A stretch of 64,000 bases of DNA from Ancylomarina sp963977525 (GTDB lineage Bacteria > Bacteroidota > Bacteroidia > Bacteroidales > Marinifilaceae): NCBI GenBank assembly GCA_963977525.1, contig CAXBPC010000011.1:1-64000 (forward strand), written 5' to 3'. The notes under the pieces are model-generated. The model ran no database searches. It was not told where the DNA came from and saw nothing but the letters and a program-made list of their open reading frames with translations. How positions within the stretch are numbered: position 1 is the stretch's first letter; each line of letters opens with the position of its first letter. The translations under genes and the position numbers were made by a program. This document shows, piece by piece, positions 35,225 to 44,180 of this stretch.

Positions 35225-35953
35225 TTACAAAGAAGCTTCTTCAGTTTTACTTGAATCTTCGATGAGTGCTTTTAGTTCACTTAGCTCAGATCCGGAGAAT
35301 GAACGGTATTTACCGCGTTTCAAACTACCAAGTTTAATATTCATAATGCGAACACGTTGCAGCTCTGTTACTACATAACCAAGGTAATCGCACATGCGAC
35401 GAATCTGACGATTTAAGCCTTGTGTTAATACGATATTGAATGTGTAGGCATCAATCTGTTCCACCTTACATTCTTCAGTCACTGTGTCTAAGATCTTAAC
35501 ACCATCAGACATTAGCCTAATAAAATCAGGCGTAATTCTTTTATCAACCTTAACGATATATTCCTTTTCGTGATTGTTCTTCGCGCGAAGAATCTTGTTC
35601 ACAATATCGCCATCATTGGTCAAGAATATTAGACCTTCACTGGGTTTATCGATGCGACCTATTGGGAAAATACGCTCAGGATAATCAATGAAATCTATAA
35701 TATTGCCACTAATATCTGTGTCGGTTGTGCAGGTAATACCTACGGGCTTATTGAATATCAAATAGATATTGCCCACCTCTTTGGTAATGACTTTTCCATC
35801 AACAGTGATTTGATCTTCAGCTGTAATCTTTTGTCCCATTTCTACAGGCTGTCCGTTTACCAGAACTTTACCTTCTTCAATCAGCCTGTCTGCAGCTCTT
35901 CGAGAACAATAACCAGTTTCTGATATGGCTTTATTTAATCGTTTTAATTCCAT
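35225..35953 (-). CDS. rluF: 23S rRNA pseudouridine(2604) synthase
   Basis: The product is 242 aa. An S4 RNA-binding domain (RLNKAISETGYCSRRAADRLIEEG, residues ~4-60) is followed by the RsuA/RluB/E/F catalytic domain with GRIDKPSEGLIFLTNDG, whose Asp is the catalytic residue. LTQGLNRQIRRMCDYLGY and LQRVRIMNIKLGSLKRGKYR are typical of RluF. It isomerises U2604 in 23S rRNA. Single-gene unit. Confidence 0.9.
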   Translation of the reverse strand: MELKRLNKAISETGYCSRRAADRLIEEGKVLVNGQPVEMGQKITAEDQITVDGKVITKEVGNIYLIFNKPVGITCTTDTDISGNIIDFIDYPERIFPIGRIDKPSEGLIFLTNDGDIVNKILRAKNNHEKEYIVKVDKRITPDFIRLMSDGVKILDTVTEECKVEQIDAYTFNIVLTQGLNRQIRRMCDYLGYVVTELQRVRIMNIKLGSLKRGKYRSFSGSELSELKALIEDSSKTEEASL

Positions 35954-36023
35954 CCTTATTGTTTTCCCAGTAATTTTTCTACAAAAAACGGACTATTGTG
36001 GCTTCTTTGCAATTTATTCGGCT

Positions 36024-36308
36024 ATTATTTTAGTCTTACATGATATAATAGAAAAAGAGTTTAAACCTGATTTAACAATTGTAGCCGCTGGTTCTGCACA
36101 GTTCGATTTAGGAGACCTTCTTCTAATGAATCCTAACGATGTGTTGAAGTTTATCCAAAATTCTCCGAATAAAGTATATGCTAACCATATGGAGGCAGTC
36201 AACCATTGTCCTACTACAAGAGAAAAACTTAGAAATTCACTTAAAACAAATCAGCTCTCAGATAAGGTCTTTATACCTGAAGATGGTGAAGCATTTGAGA
36301 TGGATTAA
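36024..36308 (+). pseudogene. C-terminal remnant of an MBL-fold (UlaG-like) hydrolase gene
   Basis: About 94 residues remain: FKPDLTIVAAGSAQFDLGD, LLMNPNDVLKF, KVYANHMEAVNHCPTTREKL and KVFIPEDGEAFEM. The order matches the C-terminus of beta-lactamase-fold proteins of the UlaG type, where the last His-containing block completes the metal site. The N-terminal HxHxDH half is absent, and the remnant abuts the start of rluF, so the gene is broken by deletion. No credible start codon was seen. Confidence 0.7.
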
Positions 36309-36430
36309 TTAATGGAGACTGGGCGTAGTCGAAGTCGTAGTGGAATTGAAGCCCATATTCAAAGATTAATTCTTATTTTTGATGCAGCAGGCTACTAGCA
36401 GTAGTTGCATATAAAATCTAAGAAGCTATC

Positions 36431-36895
36431 ATGAGAAGACTCCTAACATTATTCATAATTACTTTACTTTCAATTAGCGCTATGGGACAAAATAAACATC
36501 CAATGAAAATTGCTATGGTTAGTGTTTTTGTTGAAGATCCGGTTAAGGCATTTAAATATTATACCAAGGTATTGGGTTTTGAAGAGGTGATGTATTCGCC
36601 TGAGAATTACCTGGCTATCGTTAAGTCGCCACTGGATACCAATGGTGTGTCATTGCTATTGGAACCTCTTGAGCCAGGTGGTCTTGAGATTGCTAAAAAG
36701 TACAAGCACGAATTGTATAAGATAGGTATGCCAGTCATTTCTTTTAGTGCCGTTGATATTCAGAAAACCTTTGAAGAGTTGAAGGCCAAAGGCGTTAAGT
36801 TTAAGAAAGAGCCTACCAAGACAGATTATGGCTTCGAGGCTGTTTTCGACGATGATAATGGCAACTATATTCAGTTGTATCAACTTAACCAATAG
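36431..36895 (+). CDS. VOC-family (glyoxalase-like) protein, exported
   Basis: The product is 154 aa. A signal peptide (LLTLFIITLLSISAMGQ) precedes a vicinal-oxygen-chelate domain of two beta-alpha-beta-beta-beta modules: MVSVFVEDPVKAFKYYTKVLGFEEV, then ISFSAVDIQKTFEELKAKGVKF and DDDNGNYIQLYQL, whose Glu/Gln metal position is near the end. Export is unusual for VOC proteins, which mostly act in the cytoplasm. Substrate unknown. Confidence 0.8.
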   Translation: MRRLLTLFIITLLSISAMGQNKHPMKIAMVSVFVEDPVKAFKYYTKVLGFEEVMYSPENYLAIVKSPLDTNGVSLLLEPLEPGGLEIAKKYKHELYKIGMPVISFSAVDIQKTFEELKAKGVKFKKEPTKTDYGFEAVFDDDNGNYIQLYQLNQ

Positions 36896-36952
36896 GCACA
36901 TCATTCTCTCTCAAGGTTTCTGAGCGAAGCCGAAGGACAGAGTGGTTAAATT

Positions 36953-36996
36953 AAACAACACGCCCCACATAGTTTAATATGTGGGGCTTGTTGTTT
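36953..36996. terminator. Bidirectional terminator between convergent genes
   Basis: AAACAACA.GCCCCACAT and ATGTGGGGC..GTTGTTT form a long stem, with A-rich sequence before and T-rich sequence after, so it can serve both strands. Confidence 0.9.
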
Positions 36997-37012
36997 CTCA
37001 CTCTCATCTTGA

Positions 37013-37645
37013 TTATTCTGTAGGGCTTAGCACCAAACGAACAACTTCCGATTGCTTACCAACCTTTTTATTATCGAATATATAATAGGCATAGTATTCT
37101 CTAATCTCGGTTACTTTAGCGTTTCTACGCGGACGCGTGTCGTCGAAGCCCGATGTTTTAATCGTGGTTTGGAAATCGTATTCCTCATCATTGATTTTCC
37201 CATATAGAATAATGCCATCCAAAGGGTGTTTCGTGTAGGTAATGTGGGGGATACCACCCACTTCTTTCACTTTCAAATCGGGTTTCTTATTGTTAGTTGT
37301 CTCAGATTTACTTTCGTTAACCAAGCCCAAGTCCAGTTTTGTTTCAGAATTAACTGTTGGCGTTTCATCAATCAGTTTTTTGTAGTCTCTCAAAGCTTTT
37401 TCGACAGGGGAATGCCCCTTAGTATAGATGATTCGAGAATCACGAGAGGCTTTCTGATCCATGTTCTTCTGATCGAAGCGCGCCTTATCTTCCTGCAGCT
37501 GTAGAATTAAGTTATCTGTAGCTTCTTTGGGTAATATCGTATCGGTTACTAATTGAGGCGCTTTTTCAAGAAAATTATCTCTCTTTCTAGCAAAGCCATT
37601 TTCATTGGTTTCAATAAAACTCTTTTTTACAAGTATTTGTGCCAT
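37013..37645 (-). CDS. Hypothetical protein with C-terminal beta-sandwich
   Basis: The product is 210 aa without signal peptide or membrane helix. Residues 1-125 are charged and probably helical; the last ~85 residues look like a fibronectin-type or Ig-like sandwich (GIILYGKINDEEYDFQTTIKTS, REYYAYYIFDNKKVGKQSEVVRLVL). No family recognised. The paired WLVR/helical plus sandwich layout loosely resembles the genes at 54 and 26139 but no clear similarity is seen. Confidence 0.65.
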   Translation of the reverse strand: MAQILVKKSFIETNENGFARKRDNFLEKAPQLVTDTILPKEATDNLILQLQEDKARFDQKNMDQKASRDSRIIYTKGHSPVEKALRDYKKLIDETPTVNSETKLDLGLVNESKSETTNNKKPDLKVKEVGGIPHITYTKHPLDGIILYGKINDEEYDFQTTIKTSGFDDTRPRRNAKVTEIREYYAYYIFDNKKVGKQSEVVRLVLSPTE

Positions 37646-38133
37646 TTTTTTTAGTTTGATTAAACGTAATATTCAAAATCATATAATAAAACTATGAAAC
37701 ATTATTTTTAGTTATGTATCAATGGCAAACAAATTATTCTTAAAAATACTTAAGGTCGCAATTTTACTGGTCTTGCAGAATGAAAATTTATTTGTCTGAT
37801 AGCAGAATTTTGGATTCATTTTAAGCATTTTTTTATTTTGCGTTTTGCTGTGGCGTATTTTGTTAAATTCTGAAAGGTGCGAAAACAGGAAAAATGCCAA
37901 GGAATTCAAAAGGAGAATAGGGTGCTTGTATGTCTTTATATTTGGACTGTTGAATGCTTTTGTAAGCAATCCTCTGAAAAATGACTTTTTGTCTGTTTAA
38001 AACATTTTGTTAATTAATTAGCCATGATGAGTATTTCTGATTCGTTTAATTTCATTGACTTGTAGCTCTGTTTTGTAGACCAGATTAAGAATCATATCAG
38101 AAAGCCATTTTTTGCAGAATTCGATTTGTTTAC

Positions 38134-38292
38134 AATTTGTCGTATGCTGTTTGTAAATTGTCGTGGGCAGTTTAGGATGTGCAGAACGCCATTTACAAAC
38201 CAATATAGGCTATTTAGGAGAGACAAATGAGCTAAATTCATTCGATATTAGCTCAGGACAATTTGTCGCAAGCTGTTTGAAAATTGCCGTGG
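38134..38292. repeat. Pair of direct repeats with internal dyad
   Basis: ACAATTTGTCG....CTGTTTG.AAATTG.CGTGG occurs at 38134-38168 and 38258-38292 with only a few differences. Within each copy CAATTTG and the following AAATTG are near-complementary. The surrounding 37646-38464 holds no convincing gene. Confidence 0.6.
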
Positions 38293-38464
38293 AGCCAAAA
38301 TGAATGCTAACACCCACTTTGTTTTCTGATTTCCCTTATCTCAATTTGAAAAAAAATACATTTATTATGAAGAGTGATTCTATTTTACAAGAGATTATAA
38401 TTTTACTTATGCCTTGAATACTGTTTCCTGCGATAAATTCTTATTTTTAATGTTCTGAATTTAA

Positions 38465-38554
38465 AGGTGTTGTTACCCACCCAATATGGAGTGATAACAT
38501 TACCTTCTGAAGAAAATATAAGAGATATGACAGCCATATGGTTGTTATAAACTA
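38465..38554 (+). repeat. Dispersed palindrome-rich repeat, copy B, directly before a cassette
   Basis: AGGTGTTGTTACCC, GTGATAACATTACCT, ATATAAGAGATATGACA and CCATATGGTTGTTATAAACTA align in order with the reverse complement of copy A. GTTATGGCTC, the left tag of the cassette at 38555, follows immediately. Confidence 0.65.
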
Positions 38555-38601
38555 GTTATGGCTCATAAAATTATAGAAATACTAACAAAAAAATAAAGCA
38601 G

Positions 38602-39807
38602 ATGTACTCTAGAATATTGAATTGTAGGTTGATTTTGATTTTATCTATTTTCATTTTGTCATGCGAGAAAGAATCAAATTTCATACCCGTTACAGAAATA
38701 GAATTATCGAAAACTTCATTAATCTTAATAGTGGATTCTACAGCTACAATAAGTGCACAATTAAGACCATTAGATGCAAGTAACAAGAGTGTAATATGGG
38801 AATCAAGTAATCTGGCTATTGCAAATGTTGATCAGAATGGAATGTTGCAAGGAGTTAATCCAGGTACGATAACAATTACTGTAACCGATAAAGAAAGTAA
38901 CATATCAGCTCAATGTGAAGTGAAAGTTGTAAAGTGGACAATATTTAATGAAATCAATGGTCTAGTTGAGAATAAAATAAACTACATGGCAATTGATTCT
39001 AAAGGTGACTTATGGTGTTGCGGAGATAATATATCTAAATTTAATGGTTCTGTTTCTGTGATGTATAAAAGGAATGCAAATCCGAGTGCAATTACAGTCA
39101 CAAAAAGTGATGAAGTTTGGTTTGGTACAAATGGAAACGGAGCGTTAAAATTTAATGGTATCGAATGGGAAGAATATGATTCTAACAATTCTGGCTTAAC
39201 AGATAATTCAATAATTTCTATTTACAGTGATTTTAATAGTGAAATTTTGTTTAGCCATTATAATCGTCAGACATTGCAGGGAACCGGAATATCTGAATTT
39301 GATGGTATTAATTGGAAAAACTACAATTCAGATAATGGGTTAATCTATAATAATGTTTACTCAATAGGAATTGATGCCGAAGATGTCAAATGGTTTGTAA
39401 CCTCAAAAGGAGTATCATCGGTTAAAGATGAAAAGTGGACTTCATATACAAGTAGTAATACAGGCAACGATTTGGTAGATTTTGCATATTTGGTTTCAAT
39501 AGATAAAAGTGGGACTAAATGGTTTGGAACAAACCTTGGATTACTAAAATTTGACGGTAAAAGTTGGATATCTTATACTAGTTCAAATAGTGAAATAATT
39601 GATGGAGAAATATCAGCAATAACATTTGATAAAAACAATAATGTATGGGTTGGTACAGTTTCTGGAATTTCCTGTTTTGATGGTACAAATTGGACCAATT
39701 TCAAATATGATAATCATCCACTTATTGATGTCAATGCTTTGGTTATAGACTCCGAAAATAGAAAATGGATTGGTACAAGCAAAGGATTACTATTACTAGA
39801 AGATTAA
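38602..39807 (+). CDS. Lipoprotein with BIG2 domain and two-component-type propeller (array II, cassette 1)
   Basis: The product is 401 aa. The lipoprotein signal is LILSIFILSCEKES. Residues ~30-110 are a bacterial Ig-like BIG2 domain (VTEIELSKTSLILIVDSTATI, NPGTITITVTDKESN). Residues ~115-400 hold about seven propeller blades (W.GT..G...F.G..W..Y). It lacks any kinase part, so it may be a surface ligand binder. The unit is bounded by GTTATGGCTC (38555) and GAACCATAAC (39822), 9 of 10 complementary. Confidence 0.8.
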   Translation: MYSRILNCRLILILSIFILSCEKESNFIPVTEIELSKTSLILIVDSTATISAQLRPLDASNKSVIWESSNLAIANVDQNGMLQGVNPGTITITVTDKESNISAQCEVKVVKWTIFNEINGLVENKINYMAIDSKGDLWCCGDNISKFNGSVSVMYKRNANPSAITVTKSDEVWFGTNGNGALKFNGIEWEEYDSNNSGLTDNSIISIYSDFNSEILFSHYNRQTLQGTGISEFDGINWKNYNSDNGLIYNNVYSIGIDAEDVKWFVTSKGVSSVKDEKWTSYTSSNTGNDLVDFAYLVSIDKSGTKWFGTNLGLLKFDGKSWISYTSSNSEIIDGEISAITFDKNNNVWVGTVSGISCFDGTNWTNFKYDNHPLIDVNALVIDSENRKWIGTSKGLLLLED

Positions 39808-39821
39808 AATAAATGAATAAC

Positions 39822-40045
39822 GAACCATAACAAAAGCTAAATTTCATGGGCGTTGACGAGTCGTTTGAAAGTTTTGTGCAATTAAGAAACACTAGCAAGC
39901 CAAATAAATGGGTTTGCTTGAAATATAAATTTATTCGGCTTGCTTATTTGGCGCGTTACTCACTTCGTTTCGTGATCTCCCTCTGGTCGGTAGGTAAGGC
40001 AACTGTTTTAATCGCCCAAGAAACTTAGCAAGACCGTTACCATTA
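39822..40045 (+). other. attC-like recombination site in array II
   Basis: Complete site of the main class: GAACCATAAC, AAAAGCTAAATTTCATGGGCG, inner arms, the TCACTTCGTTTCGTGATCTC loop insert, ATCGCCCAAGAAACTTAGC, AAGACC, GTTACCATTA. The same sequence class as array I although 26 kb away. Confidence 0.8.
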
Positions 40046-40109
40046 ATTACACAAACACGTGTCGAGCGCTAAAGAGTTGATTATTAACCAAAAACATAAT
40101 ATAAATAAT

Positions 40110-40556
40110 ATGAAAAGGACAATTTTACTTCTATCAGTACTAATATTCACTTGTTCTGCATTTGCTCAAGATTCACCTAAAGAATTAATTGCAGAATTCT
40201 TTACTACCTATAAAAACGATGCTGGTAAGGCAGTTAGAGATTTATATAAAACGAATAAATGGACAGAAAGAATACAAGATGATATTGAAAATATTGGTAA
40301 TAAGGTTGATGGTTTTAATGAAAACTTAATGGGTAAATATTATGGTTCTGAATTAATAACTTCGAAAAAATTTGCAGAAAGTTTCGTTTTATATTCATAC
40401 CTAGTTAAATATGATAGACAACCTTTGAGATTTACTTTTAAGTTTTATAAACCTAATGATAAATGGGTATTATATGCTTTTCAATATGACGATTCTCTTG
40501 ATGATGAAATTGAAGAAGCTGCTAAATTATATCATTTAAATTTAGATAATAATTAA
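40110..40556 (+). CDS. Small secreted protein of unknown function (array II, cassette 2)
   Basis: The product is 148 aa from the ATG at 40110; an upstream in-frame start at 40059 would place residues before the signal peptide. The Sec signal ends SAFAQ. The mature part (ELIAEFFTTYKNDAGKAVRDLY, FKFYKPNDKWVLYAFQYDDSL) suggests a small alpha+beta fold; similar secreted proteins measure or bind small ligands, but no family is recognised. Left tag GTTACCATTAATTA; the right end has TAATTAATG exactly, then a degraded CTAT in place of GTAAC. Confidence 0.7.
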   Translation: MKRTILLLSVLIFTCSAFAQDSPKELIAEFFTTYKNDAGKAVRDLYKTNKWTERIQDDIENIGNKVDGFNENLMGKYYGSELITSKKFAESFVLYSYLVKYDRQPLRFTFKFYKPNDKWVLYAFQYDDSLDDEIEEAAKLYHLNLDNN

Positions 40557-40640
40557 TGCTATAAAAGCTAAATTTCATGGGCGTTGAAGATAAGTCTAGA
40601 AGGCTATTGGATGAGCTCGAAACTTAGCAAAACCCTTATA
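40550..40640 (+). other. Short attC-like site closing array II
   Basis: TAATTAATGCTAT, AAAAGCTAAATTTCATGGGCG on the left; CGAAACTTAGC, AAAACC and CTTATATT on the right. As at 13089, the site is only ~90 bp and reads CTTA instead of GTTA. Confidence 0.65.
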
Positions 40641-40671
40641 TTGAAAAAGGCAAGAAAAAAAAGGAAAACAG

Positions 40672-41433
40672 ATGTTCAAGAAAGCTATAGTAAGAAAGCC
40701 CGGTAAAAGCATGTTAAAAGGATTGACCACAGCTGAATTAGGATTACCTGATTATGAAAAAGCACTTGTGCAACATGCAGAATACGTAAAAGTGCTGAAA
40801 GAATGCGGATTAGAAGTCACTGTTTTAGAAGCAGACGAAAAATATCCCGATTCTACATTTGTAGAAGATGTTGCATTACTAACAAGTGAATGTGCAATCA
40901 TAACAAATCCTGGAGCCTTGTCACGAAGGGGAGAGATCGTAGAAATAAAGAATGTACTGAAAGAGCATTATAGTAATATTGAAGAAGTAAAAGAACCGGG
41001 AAGGGTAGAAGCAGGAGATATCATGATGGTAGGATCGCATTTTTACATCGGATTATCAGAGAGAACAAATAAAAAGGGTGCTGAGCAAGTCATTGAATAT
41101 CTGGAGAAATATGGCATGAAAGGGATGACAGTGAGCCTGGAAGAAGTATTGCATTTGAAGACAGGCTTAGCATATTTGGAGCGAAATAACTTAGTCGCAT
41201 GTGGTGAATTTTTATCCAAGGAAGAGTTTCAAGGATTCAATATTCTGGAGATTGACGAAGATGAAAGTTATGCGGCCAATTGTATATGGGTGAATGATAC
41301 GGTGATAATGCCTAAAGGATACCCCAAAGCGAAAGAGGTAATTAAGAGTGCTGGATATGTGGTAAAAGAAGTAGATGTTTCTGAATTCAAAAAACTTGAT
41401 GGTGGTTTGAGTTGTCTTTCATTGAGATTTTAG
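40672..41433 (+). CDS. Dimethylarginine dimethylaminohydrolase (dimethylargininase)
   Basis: The product is 253 aa, the size of bacterial DDAH. It hydrolyses N-omega-methylated arginines to citrulline and methylamines. PDSTFVEDVALLT carries the substrate-binding acid; HLKTGLAYL holds the catalytic His; the final GGLSCLSLRF has the nucleophile Cys248. It belongs to the amidinotransferase/arginine deiminase fold. An arginine deiminase with wider substrate range is the alternative. The gene follows array II directly and has a normal leader. Confidence 0.88.
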   Translation: MFKKAIVRKPGKSMLKGLTTAELGLPDYEKALVQHAEYVKVLKECGLEVTVLEADEKYPDSTFVEDVALLTSECAIITNPGALSRRGEIVEIKNVLKEHYSNIEEVKEPGRVEAGDIMMVGSHFYIGLSERTNKKGAEQVIEYLEKYGMKGMTVSLEEVLHLKTGLAYLERNNLVACGEFLSKEEFQGFNILEIDEDESYAANCIWVNDTVIMPKGYPKAKEVIKSAGYVVKEVDVSEFKKLDGGLSCLSLRF

Positions 41434-41518
41434 GAATGAGCACCTTAAAACAAAAAATATTTCTAAATTGTTATACTTTTTAAAATTACTGCAGAACCCT
41501 TCGTAAACATTTAATTAA

Positions 41519-43573
41519 ATGACAAACACCTCTCTAACCAATAAAATAGTAGGACTAATTAGTGTAAGCATCTTATTGTTAGGGTTTGTTTTTATAATCC
41601 TTTTTACAAGAAATGAAGCTAAAAGTTTAGAAGAAAGTACGAAACAAAAGATACAGATATTAGCAGAGATGGAAGTTGCTAAAATAGCAGTAGATTTTCA
41701 TCTTATAATTGATAAAGCGAGAAGTCAGGCTACATATTTCGAAAACTTAGTTGAAACAAATCAGGCTAATCGCAAAGCAGCTAGTAACATGATTAGGAAA
41801 ATAGTCCTTCATGATTCATTACTTTTTAGCGCATCTGTCGTATTTGAAAAAAATAATTTTGATGCAAAGGATACAAAATATGTAAACACATTTGAATATG
41901 GAGAAACCGGCAGATTTACAGCTTGGTGGTATGGCTTTGGAGACTCATTAACCTCTCAGCCTTTGCCAATATTTGAGAAAGAAGATTGGTATATTAATAT
42001 TGCTAAAGAAAAAGGCTCATCCTTACTTGATCCCTACGTTTATCCACTCAAAAATGGAGAACCCCAATTGTTTCTAACAGCAGGTTATCCTATAGTCGTT
42101 GGTGATAAGTTGCTAGGTGTAACGGCAAGCGATATGAGTATGGAACATATTCAGAAAACAATTGCGGGCGTAAGTGTTTTCGATGGAGACTATGCCTGTC
42201 TTATTTCGCCAGGTGGTATATATGCCGCACACCCTATTAAAGGCAAAATTGGAAAACCTATTGAATTTGAACGCTTAAACGAAAACATAAAAGAAGCCTT
42301 TTCAAAAAAGGAGACAATTCACGACAAACATATTTCTGATTATATAAACAAGGAAGTATTTGATTTTTATATTCCCTTAAAAATAAATAACATAAATAAA
42401 TCATGGTATTTAAGAGTTTCTGTTCCTACCGAAATTCTAAGATTGCAAATTACTCGTTTGCGAAACAATCTGGTACTTTCACTTTTGGGAATCGTATTGT
42501 TAATACTCATTATACTTTATTTTATTATCGACTATGCCATCCGTCCAGTAAGTAAAATAACCCATTTAATTACACAACTATCATCAATAGGTATTAATGG
42601 GGCTATCTCAATAAAAGTAAAAACGAAGGATGAAATAGGTCAGCTTGGTATCAGTTACAACAAGCTATTAGACAGTTTAACCGAAAAAAGAAGAGATGAA
42701 ATTGAACTCGAAAAACATAGAACCCATCTTGAACTTTTGGTAAAAGATCGTACTGAAGAATACATGGCCATAAACGAAGAACTAAATTCTATGAATGTAG
42801 AATTCCACCTGTCTAATAAAAAATTGAATTTACAAAAGGAGGAACTTGAAGCATCCTTAAGAAAATTAAAAGAAACACAATCACAACTTTTACAGGCTGA
42901 GAAGATGGCATCATTAGGTGTCTTAACTGCTGGTGTTGCACATGAAATAAACAACCCATTAAATTACATACTAGGAAGTTATGTGGGCTTAAATAATTAT
43001 TTCAAGGCAAATAAAGCTCCAGAGAAAGAAATACAATTTCTTTTGTCAAGTTTAAAAATAGGTGTTGATAGAGCAGCCGATATTGTTAAAGGACTAAACC
43101 AATTTAGTAGAAATAGCGAAGATTACAATGAGGATTGTGATGTGCATACGATAATAAACAATTGCTTATTAATGCTGAATAATCAATTAAAAGGCCGAAT
43201 TGAGATTGACAAGAAGTTCTGCCTTGAAACGATTTTTGTGACTGGCAACATGGGGAAGCTGCATCAAGTCTATCTTAATATTTTAACAAATGCCATGCAG
43301 GCAATAGAAAATGAAGGGACAATTTCTATAAAAAGCGAAAGGATAGGAAAAAACGTTGTAATAGAAATTATTGATTCAGGTTGTGGAATTAGCAAAGAAA
43401 ATTTATCGAAAGTTATGGACCCCTTCTTTACGACTAAAGAGCCAGGAAAAGGAACAGGCCTTGGTCTATCAATTACTTTTTCGATAGTTGAAGAGCACAA
43501 AGGGAAATTAGAACTTGAATCGGAACAAAATAAAGGCACAAAAGTTATAAGCACTCTGCCATTAAAAAATTGA
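41519..43573 (+). CDS. Sensor histidine kinase with dCache domain
   Basis: The product is 684 aa. Transmembrane helix 1 is at ~9-29, a dCache/PDC sensor at ~30-315 (WYINIAKEKGSSLLDPYVYP is a typical ligand-site strand), helix 2 at ~318-340, HAMP to ~395, then a coiled coil. HisKA has VAHEINNPLNYILGS with His475, and the HATPase has LNILTNAMQAI, DSGCGI and GKGTGLGLSI. This is the HPK4-like class. The receiver gene follows after 5 bases, so the two form a pair. Confidence 0.93.
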   Translation: MTNTSLTNKIVGLISVSILLLGFVFIILFTRNEAKSLEESTKQKIQILAEMEVAKIAVDFHLIIDKARSQATYFENLVETNQANRKAASNMIRKIVLHDSLLFSASVVFEKNNFDAKDTKYVNTFEYGETGRFTAWWYGFGDSLTSQPLPIFEKEDWYINIAKEKGSSLLDPYVYPLKNGEPQLFLTAGYPIVVGDKLLGVTASDMSMEHIQKTIAGVSVFDGDYACLISPGGIYAAHPIKGKIGKPIEFERLNENIKEAFSKKETIHDKHISDYINKEVFDFYIPLKINNINKSWYLRVSVPTEILRLQITRLRNNLVLSLLGIVLLILIILYFIIDYAIRPVSKITHLITQLSSIGINGAISIKVKTKDEIGQLGISYNKLLDSLTEKRRDEIELEKHRTHLELLVKDRTEEYMAINEELNSMNVEFHLSNKKLNLQKEELEASLRKLKETQSQLLQAEKMASLGVLTAGVAHEINNPLNYILGSYVGLNNYFKANKAPEKEIQFLLSSLKIGVDRAADIVKGLNQFSRNSEDYNEDCDVHTIINNCLLMLNNQLKGRIEIDKKFCLETIFVTGNMGKLHQVYLNILTNAMQAIENEGTISIKSERIGKNVVIEIIDSGCGISKENLSKVMDPFFTTKEPGKGTGLGLSITFSIVEEHKGKLELESEQNKGTKVISTLPLKN

Positions 43574-43578
43574 AACAA

Positions 43579-43941
43579 ATGGAAAAAATGAAAATTTTAT
43601 ATGTTGATGACGAGTTCATAAACCTCCAGCTTTTTGAAATAAATTTAGGCGGAAAATATCATGTTTTTACTGCCGATAGTGCTATGAATGGTTTACAAAT
43701 ATTAGAGGAAAATTCGGATATAGAACTCGTTTTAAGTGATATGAAGATGCCACAAATGAACGGAATAGAATTCATAAAAATTGCAAAAGAAAAATACCCA
43801 ACAAAAACGTATTGCATGATAACTGGTTATGATGTAACAACAGAAATACAGAACGCCCTAAACGAAGGACTAATTTTAAATTATTTCAGAAAACCTTTTA
43901 ACATGGATGAACTTGAATACGAATTTGAAAAACTAATATAA
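43579..43941 (+). CDS. Single-domain response regulator
   Basis: The product is 120 aa from the ATG at 43579; a TTG at 43570 overlapping the kinase stop is the other option. It is a CheY-like receiver: VDDEFIN holds the acidic pair, VLSDMKMPQ the phospho-acceptor Asp54, MITGY the Thr position, and YFRKPFN the conserved Lys. No output domain, so it probably acts through protein contact or relays phosphate. Partner of the kinase just upstream. Confidence 0.92.
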   Translation: MEKMKILYVDDEFINLQLFEINLGGKYHVFTADSAMNGLQILEENSDIELVLSDMKMPQMNGIEFIKIAKEKYPTKTYCMITGYDVTTEIQNALNEGLILNYFRKPFNMDELEYEFEKLI

Positions 43942-44094
43942 TGTTCTTGTTCATTATCCTCAGGCAACTTTAAATGTTTCATGTGTTCAAATGTGTATTT
44001 CAGTTGTTCCATAGCGGTTCTATTCGTACTGGTTCATGTTTTTAATGTACTAAGGCATTTTCACAATTTAAAACTGAAAAGAATAAATATAAAC

Positions 44095-44135
44095 GTGCCC
44101 TAACAAAAGCTAAATTCATGGGGGCGATTTTAGCA
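44095..44135 (+). other. Isolated attC-like remnant
   Basis: GTGCCCTAAC, AAAAGCTAAATTC on the left and GATTTTAGCAC on the right make a miniature hairpin. The left tag predicted for its cassette (GTTAGGGCAC) is not found upstream, so the element is solitary or its cassette is lost. Confidence 0.45.
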
Positions 44136-44180
44136 CAGGAATAAACAGCAGTAAGTTGAATATTAATAAATGCAATCAAT

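Noticed and set aside
37712..38203. Two minus-strand frames in the gap before array II
   Set aside because: Low-complexity composition, no recognisable domain, and overlap with direct repeats.
39846..40028. 60-codon frame inside the attC-like site of array II
   Set aside because: It is formed by the repeat itself and is not kept in other copies of the site.
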